Shown piece by piece: positions 18,610-26,843 of a stretch of 41,560 nt of DNA (position 1 is its first letter; each line of letters begins with the position of its first letter). Under the pieces are notes generated by a model. It did not search any database and was not told where the DNA came from. It saw only the letters and a list, made by a program, of their open reading frames with translations. The position numbers and the translations under genes are program-made. This DNA is from Sphaerotilus sp. GTDB taxonomy: Bacteria; Pseudomonadota; Gammaproteobacteria; Burkholderiales; Burkholderiaceae_C. The DNA lies in NCBI RefSeq assembly GCF_013299175.1, contig NZ_JAAFKF010000025.1, positions 1-41,560 of the forward strand, written 5' to 3'.

Positions 18610-21600
18610 ATGTCCATGCAACGTCCCGTCTTTTTTGAACAGTTCGAGCTTCAGGCCAGTCTCCATGCAGACCGCTCGGCCATCGACACCGCTGACCGGG
18701 CGTTCACGTATGCCTGGCTGAGCCAGGAGTCGAATCGTATCGCCCATGCACTCCTGCGCAACGGCATGCCTGCGCGTCAGCGCGAGGTGGTTGGCCTGTT
18801 GCTGCCGGCCGGGGCCGACTATGTGGCCGGGCTGCTGGGGGTCTCCAAGGCCGGCGCAGCCTTCCTGCCGCTGCCGATCGACCTGCCGCCGGCACGGCTG
18901 CGTGCCTACCTCGCCCGGGCGCGGTGTCGCTTCGTCATCACCCTGGCGGAGCACCAGCCCCTGCTGGACGGACTGGACGGCGTGGACGGATCGGCGCTGC
19001 GCTGCCTCACGCCGGCCGACTGGGCCGCGGAGTCTGCAGGGCAGGGGCCGGGGATCGCCATCGGTCCTGCCGACCCGTGCTACGTGATGTTCACCTCGGG
19101 ATCGACCGGCGAGCCCAAGGCCATCCTGGGCCAGCACCGGGGCCTGAGCCACTTCCTGCGCTGGGAGATGGGCGAACTGGGGCTGGACCACGAGGTGCGT
19201 GGCGCCTGGCTGGCGCCGATCACTTTCGACGTGAGCCTGCGTGACGTGCTGGTGCCGCTGATGTGCGGCGGAACGGTCTGCTGGCCGTCGCAGGACATCC
19301 GGACCCAGCCGCACCGTCTGGTGGCGTGGTTGCGCGAGCAGCGCGTGAGCTTGGTGCATTGCGTGCCGACCGTGCTGCGGCTGCTCAACCGCGCGATGGC
19401 CGATGCCGCTCCCGGGGGTGACGGGCCATCGCCTGCCTTCCCCGCCTTGCGCCACCTGCTGGTCGCCGGAGAGCCGCTGCTGGCCTCCGACGTGACCACC
19501 TGGCGCCGTCTGGCCGGCATGGACACCCAGGTGCTCAACCTCTACGGCCCGTCCGAGACCACGCTGGCCAAGCTGTTCCTGCGGGTCGGGGCATTGGCCG
19601 AGGAAGACCGATCCGTGCTGCCGATCGGCCGGCCGCTGCCCAACACGGTGGTGCATGTCCTGCGCGATGCGCAAGCCTGCCTGCCCGGCGAGATCGGCGA
19701 GATCTGCATCGCCACGCCCTACCGCTCGCTGGGCTACCTCCACGATCCCGACCTCACCGCCGCCGCCTTCGTGCGCAATCCGCTGGGCCAGGACCCTGCC
19801 GACGTGATCTACCGGACGGGAGATCTGGGGCGGGTGTTGCCGGACGGCACCGTCCAGTGCCTGGGTCGCCAGGACGGGCAGGTCAAGCTCAACGGGGTCC
19901 GCATCGAGCTGGCCGAGATCGAGTCGGTGCTGCGCCAGGTGCCCGGCGTCGCGCAGTGCGCATGCGCCGTGCATGTGCTGTCCGACCAGCGGGCGCTGCT
20001 GGTGGGCTACTACGTCCTGCAGGACGGGATGACCGACGCGGTGGCGCCGGAGCTGCTCCGCCATCACCTGGACCAGCACCTGCCGGCCGCGATGCAGCCC
20101 CACCGCGTGGTGCGGTTGCCGGCCCTGCCCACCACGGTCAGCGGCAAGGTCAACCGCAAGGCCCTGCCCAAACCCAGCGAGGTGTACTACGAGGCCGGTG
20201 GCTTCGTCGCCGCCAGCACGCCGACCGAGCACACGCTCACGGCGATATGGGCGGAGCTGCTCGACCTGCAGGAGGTGGGCGTCACCACCGATTTCCAGAC
20301 GCTGGGGGGTGATTCGCTGCGCGCCATCCGCGCCTTGATGAAGCTCTACCAGGGCTGTGGCGTCGAGGTCAGCCTGCGCGACTTCTACGCCCTGAGCACC
20401 ATCCGCGCACTGGCCGCGCACATCGACCGCTTGTCGGGCGCCTCGGCCACCCCCGCCCTGGCTGCGGCCATCGCACGGGTGCCGGATCAGGCCAGCTACC
20501 CGGCGTCGCCCGCGCAAGACCGGCTCTGGCGCCTGGACCGCATGGGCATCGCCCCCACGGCCTACAACCTGCCGACGGCCTACGAGGTGGCTGGCGAGGT
20601 GGACATCGTGGCACTGCGCGCGGCGCTGCAGGATGTCATCGGTCGCCACGAATCGCTGCGCACGGTGTTCATCGAGGTCGAAGGCCATGCACACCAGCGG
20701 GTGCTGACCGCGGTGGACGCCCCGCTGACGGTGGTGGACCTGCGCGGGCACCTGCCCGCCGCCGCCGAGCGGGAGTCCGATCGGCTGCTGGCGCGCAACG
20801 ACGGCCATGCCTTTGATCTGGCGCACGGGCCGCTGCTGCGGGTGGTGGTGGTGAGGCTGCCGGCCGCGCCGGACGGCGAATCACGCCAGCGCCTGCTGTT
20901 CAACATTCACCACATCGTCAGCGACGTGTGGTCGTTGTCGGTGCTCGCCGCAGAGTTGGCGCAAGCCTATGCCGCCCGGCGCTTGGGGGCCGGACCCGAC
21001 TGGACGCCGTTGTCCCTGCAGCAGCGCGATGTGGTGGCGTGGCAGTCGGATCGGCTGCAGACCGGCCAGATCGACCGGGACCGCACCTATTGGCTGCAGC
21101 AGTTCGCCACGGTGCCCCTGGCCCTGGACCTGCCCACCGACCGCCCCCGACCCGCCACCCAGACCTTCCGAGGCAGCACCTGCCGGCGCCGCCTGTCGGA
21201 GCGGACCACGACCGCCCTGCAGGCCCTGGCGCAGGACCGAGGCTGCACGCTGTTCGTGCTGCTGGAGGCGCTGGTCAAGGTCCAACTGTTCCGCTACACC
21301 GGGCAGCAGGACATCGTCGTGGGCACGCCCGTGGCGGGCCGCGAGCATGCGGATCTGCAGGGCCAGATCGGCTACCTGGTCAATGTGCTGGCCTTGCGCG
21401 ACCACCTCGACGCAGCCCAGCCATTCGCCACCTTGCTCGACGAGGTCGGCCGCACGGTGCGTGACGCGCTGACGCACCAGGGCTATGCCTTTGACCTGCT
21501 GGTGGACGGGCTGAGCCTGGCGCGGGACATGAGCCGTTCGCCGCTGTTCGACGTGATGGTCGTGGTCGATGCCTTCGAGCCTGTGGCCTTGGTGCTGGAG

Positions 21601-24600
21601 TCCACCACGGTGCGTCCTTGCGGTTCGGAGAACGCCTGGAATTTCAGTCGCTTCGATCTGGTGTTCCACTTCCAGATCGAGGACGGGCACCTGGTGCTGG
21701 ACCTCAACTACAACAGCGATCTGTTCGAGGGTTCCCGCATCGAGCGGTCGTGCGCCCATTTCGAGACGCTTGCCGACGCGGTGACACTGGCCCCGCACAC
21801 GCCGGTGGGCGAGCTGGCGCTGATCCCGCCGGCCGAGTGGCAGCGGCTGCAGGGTTTCTCCTGTGGTCCGGTGCAGCCACGCGCCCCCATGGGCATCACG
21901 GCCTGGCATGACGCGATCGTGCGGGTGTACGCCGCCCGCCCGGCCGTGGTGGCGCATGGCCGAACCTGGAGCCACGCCGAGTTGCAGGCGGACAGCGATG
22001 CCCTGGCGTTGGTCCTGCGTGACCGGATGGCCGTGGCACCCGGCGACCGGGTCGGGGTGTGGGCCATGCGTTCGCGGGCGTCGCTGGTGGCGCTGCTGGG
22101 CATCCTGAAGGCGGGGGCGGTCTACGTGCCGCTGGACCCCGCGTATCCGGTGGACCGGGTCCGGATGCTGGTGGCCAAATCGGGCAGCCGCCTCGTGCTG
22201 GCCGACGATCCCGCACAGGCCGCCCAGGTGCCCGACTGCGGGACACCGGTGTGCGACGTGCTCGCCCTGCTCGACGCCCCGACGCCGGCGACACCACCCC
22301 TGCCGCTGGTGCCTCCGGCGCCGGGCGATGCCGCCTACATGATCTTCACGTCCGGCTCCACGGGCGAACCCAAGGGGGTGCTGTGCGAGCACGGTGGCTT
22401 CGTCAACATGGTGCTGGGCCAGATCGAAGCCTTCGGCATCACGCCGCAGGACCGGGTGCTGCAGTTCGCCTCGCCCGCGTTCGATGCTTCGCTGGCCAAC
22501 CTCTTCATGGCCCTGCTGGCCGGGGCGGCCGTCGTGCAACCGGAGCCCGCGGCCCTTGAATCGGCCGAGCATTTCGCGCAGGCACTGGCGAGCACCGGCA
22601 CGACGGTGGTGACCCTGCCGTCGGCTTTCCTGCGCACGCTGGACGGCATGCCGCTGCCCACGCTGCGCGTGCTGATCACGGCTGGCGAGGCGGCGGCCGT
22701 CCGGGAACTCTGCCATTACGCCGGCACCCTGGCCGCCTTCAACGCCTATGGTCCGACCGAGACCTCGGTGTGCGCCACGCTGCAGCGTGTGTCACCGCAG
22801 GACGGGGCGCGTGTCCGCCTGCCCATCGGCCGTCCGCTGCCCAACACGGCGTGTCAGGTCGTGGACGCCCAGGGACAGTGGGTGCCCGTCGGTGTCCCGG
22901 GCGAACTGGTCATTGTCGGGGCGGGTGTCGCGCGGGGATACCACGGCGAGGAGGCCCTGACCCGGTTGCGCTTCGGCACCGACGCGGCGTCGGGCACGCG
23001 AACCTACCGCAGCGGGGACCGCGTCTGCTGGCTGGAGGATGGCGCGCTCGATTTCTTGGGCCGCGATGATGACCAGGTCAAGATCTCGGGCTTCCGCATC
23101 GAGCCGATGGAGGTCGAGCACGCCCTGCGTGGCTGTGCCGACGTGGCCGATGGCGTGGTGGTGCCGGTGGCGCGTGCAGACGGTTCGCTGGCGCTGGCGG
23201 CCTACTACAGCAGCGCGCCGCGCGTGGAGCTGTGGCCCTCGGTGGCCGAGTTCTATGTCTACGACGACGTGGTCTATTCGAGCATGGCCAACGACGTGGA
23301 GCGCAACCGCCGCTACAGCGGTGCCTTCTCGGCGCACCTGAAGGGCAAGGTGGTGCTCGACATCGGCACCGGACCCTTCGCCATCCTGTCCCGGCTGGCC
23401 ATCGAAGCCGGGGCGGCCCGCGTCTATGCCGTCGATCTGCTGGAGTCCACCGCAGAGAAGGCCCGCCAGACGGTGGAGCGGCTGGGGCTGGCCGACCGCA
23501 TCACGGTCCTGCATGGCGATGCCCGCACCATCGCGCTGCCCGAGCTGGCCGACGTGTGCATCTCGGAAATCGTGGGGGCCATCGGTGGCTCGGAAGGTGC
23601 TGCCGACATCATCAACCATGCACGGCGGCTGCTGAAGAACCCGGCGGCGATGCTGCCCCAGCGCAGCGTGACCCGCCTGGCGGCCGTGAACCTGCCCGCA
23701 GGCAGTTTCGACTGGGGCTTCCCGGAGGTGGCGGCGCATTACGTCGAGCGCATCTTTTCCGACATCGGTCGCCCCTTCGACCTGCGCCTGTGCGTGAAGA
23801 ACCTGCCGGCCCGGGCCATCGTGTCCACCGTCGGCGTGCTGGAAGACCTCGACTACACGCAGCCCATGGCGCTGGAGGCCACGCACATGGACGAGCTGGT
23901 CATCGAACGGCCCGGCCCGGTCACGGGGCTGCTGGCCTGGCTGCAACTGCATGTCGATGCCGACCATGTGGTGGACATCCTTGAAAATCCGGCGAGCTGG
24001 CTGCCGGTGTATATCCCGCTGGATCTGGGGGAGGTGACCTTCGAGCCGGGCGACCGCCTGCAGCTTGCGGTCCACCGCACCCTGGCGCACAACGGCTTCA
24101 ACCCCGATTTCCACCTCAACGGCTTTGTCCAGTGCGCATCGGGGCGCTCGTTCGAGTTCTACGCCAACAGCCTGCACTTTGGCGATGGCCACCGCGCCAC
24201 CCCCTTCATGGCCCGCTTGTTCGAGGCCGAGGGTGTTCCCCGCGCTTCGCGCAGTGGCGTGCAGGACATACGCGCTGCGCTGGCGCGACGGCTGCCGGCG
24301 TATGCGGTGCCCGCCTATGTCGTGGAGCTGGCGCAATTGCCCTTGACCGTCAGCGGCAAGGTGGACCGCAAGGCGCTGCCCAGCCCGACGGCCACCGCCG
24401 CCTCTGCCGTGACGCGGATGGAAACGCCTGTGGAGCGGATGCTGCGCCATGTGTGGCAAGCCGTGCTGGGGCGTGACCCGATCGGACTCGACGAGGATTT
24501 CTTCATGCTGGGGGGGGACTCGATCCGTGCGATCCAGATCGTGTCACGGCTGCGCCGCCTGAAGCTGCGCGCCGAGATCCAGGACATCTTCCAGCACCCG

Positions 24601-26028
24601 ACGATTGCCGCGCTGGCGTCCGAGTTGCGGCCGCTGGACACCCTGGCCGAGCAGGGCGAGGTGTCCGGCGCTGCCCCGCTCACGCCCATCCAGCAGTGGT
24701 TCCTGCGGCTGTCGGAGGAGGCACCGCACCATTTCAATCAGGCCATCGGGCTGCAGCATGCCGGTCGCTGGGACACTGCGGCACTGCGCCAGGCCCTGCA
24801 GGCGCTGTGGCGACACCATGACGGCCTGCGCCTGCAACTGCCGGGCTTTCCGCAGCAGGTGGTGCCTGTCATCACGACGGCGGACGGTGGCCCGGCATTC
24901 CTGGAGGTCACGCTCGACCCGTCCGACGCGGCGGGTGCCGAGGCCGCCGTGCTGCGGCTGCATGCTGGTTTCCGGCTCGACAGCGGGGCGCCCCTTTTCG
25001 GTGCCCTGTTGATGCACGGCCCGGTGCAAGACCATCTGCTGCTGGCGGCCCACCATCTGGTCGTTGACCGGGTGTCGTGGGACATCCTGGCGGAAGATTT
25101 CGAGTCGGCCTACGAAGCCACGCGACAGGGGGCGGCGGTGGTGCTTCCGTTCAAGGGCTCCTCGGTGCTCGATTACGGCGCCTTTCTGGGCCGTGTGGTG
25201 CAGGACGCCGACCTGTCGGCCATGCGTGCTTACCTGTCCGGCCTGAGTGCGGCGCCACCACCGCTGGCCGTGGCGTGCGCGCGCCGTGCGGGCGACATGG
25301 TGACGCTGTCAGACAAACTGGAGGCCGGCGCGACCCGGGCCTTGATGCACCGTGCGGCGGCGGTCGAAGGGGGGGGGCTGGAGAATCTGCTGCTGGCGGG
25401 GCTGGCCATCGCGCTGCGCGACGGTCTGAACCGTGGTGGCACGCTGGTGACGCTGGAATCGCATGGCCGTCAGTGGCCTGAACGGTTCTCGGACATGGCG
25501 CCATCCTTGGATCTTTCCCGCACCGTCGGCTGGTTCACGACCTACGCGACCCTGCGGCTGGAGGCGCCCCACGGGCAAGACCTGGTCACGGTGGCCGCTG
25601 GAGTGCGCGCCAGCCGGGCGGCCATTCCGGATGGCGGCTGGACTTACAGCCTGCTGGATCAGCTTCCTGACATGGCCCCGAGCCGCAGTCGGCGTCAAGC
25701 GGACATGGGGTTCAATTATTTGGGCGTTGTCGATGCCGGTGCCGCCGGTGCTGGCCAATTCCCGGTGGATTGGTCCCCGGCAGGCGAGCCGATCGGTGCG
25801 GACACTCGCAGCCCGCATGCGATGGATGTGCTGTGCCTGGTCGCCGATGGGCAGCTCGAGTTTTCGCTGACGTTTGATCCTGCCTCCGTGGCGCCATCCG
25901 ACGCACGGCAGTTGCTGCGGGCCGTGGTGCAGGCACTCACCCCCGGCAGCGTGTCCGTCCCCTCGGGGCCATCCTTCACCTACCAGATGTCCGACGAGGA
26001 CCTGGATGAACTCCTCGACCTGGACTGA
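18610..26028 (+). CDS. NRPS A-PCP-C-A(PRMT-like MT)-PCP-E
   Basis: A 2472-residue synthetase with no N-terminal C domain. A1 (about 10-530; FTSGSTGEPKA near 161), carrier with LGGDSL (Ser569), C domain (about 600-1050; HHIVSDVWS from 767, Val in place of the motif Gly), A2 (about 1085-1985 including an insertion; FTSGSTGEPKG near 1246), carrier with LGGDSI (Ser1971) and an epimerisation domain (about 2020-2440; HHLVVDRVSW from 2148, RTVGWFTTYATL, GFNYLG). Pocket residues: A1 D-V-R-H-L-A-L-L-A-K (weakly Ser-like, uncertain), A2 D-A-A-T-I-A-A-V-C-K (close to Phe/Tyr codes). A methyltransferase of about 340 residues is inserted after core motif A8. The acidic tail MSDEDLDELLDLD looks like a C-terminal docking element. 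The product should be a D-aromatic, possibly methylated, residue. No clear Shine-Dalgarno; the leader is AT-rich. Confidence 0.92.
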   Translation: MSMQRPVFFEQFELQASLHADRSAIDTADRAFTYAWLSQESNRIAHALLRNGMPARQREVVGLLLPAGADYVAGLLGVSKAGAAFLPLPIDLPPARLRAYLARARCRFVITLAEHQPLLDGLDGVDGSALRCLTPADWAAESAGQGPGIAIGPADPCYVMFTSGSTGEPKAILGQHRGLSHFLRWEMGELGLDHEVRGAWLAPITFDVSLRDVLVPLMCGGTVCWPSQDIRTQPHRLVAWLREQRVSLVHCVPTVLRLLNRAMADAAPGGDGPSPAFPALRHLLVAGEPLLASDVTTWRRLAGMDTQVLNLYGPSETTLAKLFLRVGALAEEDRSVLPIGRPLPNTVVHVLRDAQACLPGEIGEICIATPYRSLGYLHDPDLTAAAFVRNPLGQDPADVIYRTGDLGRVLPDGTVQCLGRQDGQVKLNGVRIELAEIESVLRQVPGVAQCACAVHVLSDQRALLVGYYVLQDGMTDAVAPELLRHHLDQHLPAAMQPHRVVRLPALPTTVSGKVNRKALPKPSEVYYEAGGFVAASTPTEHTLTAIWAELLDLQEVGVTTDFQTLGGDSLRAIRALMKLYQGCGVEVSLRDFYALSTIRALAAHIDRLSGASATPALAAAIARVPDQASYPASPAQDRLWRLDRMGIAPTAYNLPTAYEVAGEVDIVALRAALQDVIGRHESLRTVFIEVEGHAHQRVLTAVDAPLTVVDLRGHLPAAAERESDRLLARNDGHAFDLAHGPLLRVVVVRLPAAPDGESRQRLLFNIHHIVSDVWSLSVLAAELAQAYAARRLGAGPDWTPLSLQQRDVVAWQSDRLQTGQIDRDRTYWLQQFATVPLALDLPTDRPRPATQTFRGSTCRRRLSERTTTALQALAQDRGCTLFVLLEALVKVQLFRYTGQQDIVVGTPVAGREHADLQGQIGYLVNVLALRDHLDAAQPFATLLDEVGRTVRDALTHQGYAFDLLVDGLSLARDMSRSPLFDVMVVVDAFEPVALVLESTTVRPCGSENAWNFSRFDLVFHFQIEDGHLVLDLNYNSDLFEGSRIERSCAHFETLADAVTLAPHTPVGELALIPPAEWQRLQGFSCGPVQPRAPMGITAWHDAIVRVYAARPAVVAHGRTWSHAELQADSDALALVLRDRMAVAPGDRVGVWAMRSRASLVALLGILKAGAVYVPLDPAYPVDRVRMLVAKSGSRLVLADDPAQAAQVPDCGTPVCDVLALLDAPTPATPPLPLVPPAPGDAAYMIFTSGSTGEPKGVLCEHGGFVNMVLGQIEAFGITPQDRVLQFASPAFDASLANLFMALLAGAAVVQPEPAALESAEHFAQALASTGTTVVTLPSAFLRTLDGMPLPTLRVLITAGEAAAVRELCHYAGTLAAFNAYGPTETSVCATLQRVSPQDGARVRLPIGRPLPNTACQVVDAQGQWVPVGVPGELVIVGAGVARGYHGEEALTRLRFGTDAASGTRTYRSGDRVCWLEDGALDFLGRDDDQVKISGFRIEPMEVEHALRGCADVADGVVVPVARADGSLALAAYYSSAPRVELWPSVAEFYVYDDVVYSSMANDVERNRRYSGAFSAHLKGKVVLDIGTGPFAILSRLAIEAGAARVYAVDLLESTAEKARQTVERLGLADRITVLHGDARTIALPELADVCISEIVGAIGGSEGAADIINHARRLLKNPAAMLPQRSVTRLAAVNLPAGSFDWGFPEVAAHYVERIFSDIGRPFDLRLCVKNLPARAIVSTVGVLEDLDYTQPMALEATHMDELVIERPGPVTGLLAWLQLHVDADHVVDILENPASWLPVYIPLDLGEVTFEPGDRLQLAVHRTLAHNGFNPDFHLNGFVQCASGRSFEFYANSLHFGDGHRATPFMARLFEAEGVPRASRSGVQDIRAALARRLPAYAVPAYVVELAQLPLTVSGKVDRKALPSPTATAASAVTRMETPVERMLRHVWQAVLGRDPIGLDEDFFMLGGDSIRAIQIVSRLRRLKLRAEIQDIFQHPTIAALASELRPLDTLAEQGEVSGAAPLTPIQQWFLRLSEEAPHHFNQAIGLQHAGRWDTAALRQALQALWRHHDGLRLQLPGFPQQVVPVITTADGGPAFLEVTLDPSDAAGAEAAVLRLHAGFRLDSGAPLFGALLMHGPVQDHLLLAAHHLVVDRVSWDILAEDFESAYEATRQGAAVVLPFKGSSVLDYGAFLGRVVQDADLSAMRAYLSGLSAAPPPLAVACARRAGDMVTLSDKLEAGATRALMHRAAAVEGGGLENLLLAGLAIALRDGLNRGGTLVTLESHGRQWPERFSDMAPSLDLSRTVGWFTTYATLRLEAPHGQDLVTVAAGVRASRAAIPDGGWTYSLLDQLPDMAPSRSRRQADMGFNYLGVVDAGAAGAGQFPVDWSPAGEPIGADTRSPHAMDVLCLVADGQLEFSLTFDPASVAPSDARQLLRAVVQALTPGSVSVPSGPSFTYQMSDEDLDELLDLD
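23221..24243 (+). other. Embedded PRMT-like methyltransferase domain inside A2
   Basis: Residues about 1538-1878 interrupt the adenylation domain between core A8 (GRDDDQVKISGFRIEPME) and A10 (LTVSGKVDRKAL). SAM site: VVLDIGTGPF at 1581-1590, then an acidic residue in VYAVDL. The segment SEIVGAIGGSE puts Glu1653 and Glu1662 nine apart, the spacing of the double-E loop of protein arginine methyltransferases (SEWMGYCLFYE in PRMT1). The following 190 residues resemble the PRMT beta-barrel, with PMALEATHMDELV, an ENPASWLPVYIPLD stretch at the place of the THW loop, and FEPGDRLQLAVHRT. The usual NRPS N-methyltransferase at this site is a different, longer domain. The methyl acceptor is unknown. Confidence 0.7.
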
Positions 26029-26086
26029 GGATGAATTTGATTTGTGGGTCCATGTCTCTTCCGGCCCTGACCCCGGCCCGGGCCCT

Positions 26087-26115
26087 GGACCACGACCATT
26101 GGCGGTCGATGGTCC
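26087..26115 (+). other. Stem-loop in leader of the DUF697 gene
   Basis: GGACCA-CGACC pairs with GGTCG-(A)-TGGTCC around the loop ATTGGC, an 11-bp stem with one bulged base. It lies between the synthetase stop and the next gene; CTTTT follows about 15 bases later, too far for a standard intrinsic terminator. It may be an attenuator, a processing site, or simply a stable hairpin. Confidence 0.4.
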
Positions 26116-26149
26116 TGAGCAATTCCTGATCTTTTAACGAGGTGAATCC

Positions 26150-26680
26150 ATGAGCAATGAAACGATTGAAGTGCAGGCGGTGATTCCGGAGGTCGAAGCC
26201 GCACCTGCGGCGGTTTCCGCGCATCCCGAGCTGCGCCGTGATCAACACGCGATGGCGCTGGTCTCCAGCTACGTGCCCTGGGCCGCCAGTGCTGGCATGA
26301 TCCCGGTCCCGTCGGTGGACCTCGCTGCGCTGCTGGTGCTGCAGTTGCGCATGCTGTCCAAGCTGGGCAAGATGTACGACATTCCCTTCATGGAAACCGG
26401 TGTCAAGAGCACGGTATCGGCCATGCTGGGAACCGTTCTGGCCAGCAGTGCCGGTGCCAGCCTGGGATCCCTCGTCAAGGTGGTTCCCATCATCGGTACC
26501 TATGTGGGCTTCGCCGCCGCGCCGGGCGCGTTCGCTGCGGCGACGTACGCGATCGGTCGCGTGTTCGTGACGCACTTCGAGGCGGGTGGCACTTTCCTGA
26601 ATTTTGACCCCAAGAAGACGCGCGATTATTTCACTGCGGAATTCGAAAAGGCCAAGTCCAAGTCTGCACCTGCGGCGTGA
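26150..26680 (+). CDS. DUF697-family membrane protein
   Basis: A 176-residue protein that fits the DUF697 family along most of its length: HAMALVSSYVPWAASAGMIPVPSVD, LQLRMLSKLGKMYDIPF, two hydrophobic segments (VSAMLGTVLASSAGASLGSL and VVPIIGTYVGFAAAPGAFAAA) and the end block TYAIGRVFVTHFEAGGTFLN followed by FDPKK. It is paralogous to the protein at 7385-7951. It has a good Shine-Dalgarno (GAGG eight bases before the ATG), rare among genes here, and sits as the last gene before a hairpin terminator. It is probably an inner-membrane protein; no biochemical role is established for this family in peptide synthesis. Confidence 0.82.
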   Translation: MSNETIEVQAVIPEVEAAPAAVSAHPELRRDQHAMALVSSYVPWAASAGMIPVPSVDLAALLVLQLRMLSKLGKMYDIPFMETGVKSTVSAMLGTVLASSAGASLGSLVKVVPIIGTYVGFAAAPGAFAAATYAIGRVFVTHFEAGGTFLNFDPKKTRDYFTAEFEKAKSKSAPAA

Positions 26681-26743
26681 CCTAGGTTATTCGGACACCT
26701 GTGGCCGTTGACCATCCCATGTGGTCATGCATGGTTGACGGCT

Positions 26744-26769
26744 GGCTCAGGGGCGGCTACCCCTGAGCC
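26744..26769 (+). terminator. Hairpin terminator ending the first long operon
   Basis: GGCTCAGGGG at 26744-26753 pairs perfectly with CCCCTGAGCC at 26760-26769 around a 6-nt loop, a 10-bp G/C-rich stem. It is followed by GTTGTTC, a weak T-tract. It lies 64 bases after the DUF697 stop and just before the Pho-box-like site, which suits a boundary between two transcription units. Confidence 0.65.
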
Positions 26770-26793
26770 GTTGTTCACACCGCCCAGTATCAA

Positions 26794-26815
26794 TTGTCAA
26801 AATATTGTCAAAATT
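26794..26815 (+). promoter_or_regulatory. Pho-box-like PhoB binding site
   Basis: Two TTGTCAA units separated by AATA, the second followed by AATT, give a perfect 11-bp tandem repeat. This is the layout of the PhoB box (two CTGTCAT-like 7-mers, each followed by four A/T bases). It lies 29 bases before the ATG of a PstS-like gene, where it could replace the -35 element; a weak -10 (CATTCT) lies near 26822-26827. PhoB control of the second operon is inferred from this site and its gene. Confidence 0.65.
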
Positions 26816-26843
26816 CACGACCATTCTGTGATGGCCACATGAC

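Noticed and set aside
26087-26115. Intrinsic terminator between 18610 synthetase and the DUF697 gene
   Set aside because: The hairpin is good but the T-run is about 15 bases too far; kept only as a stem-loop.
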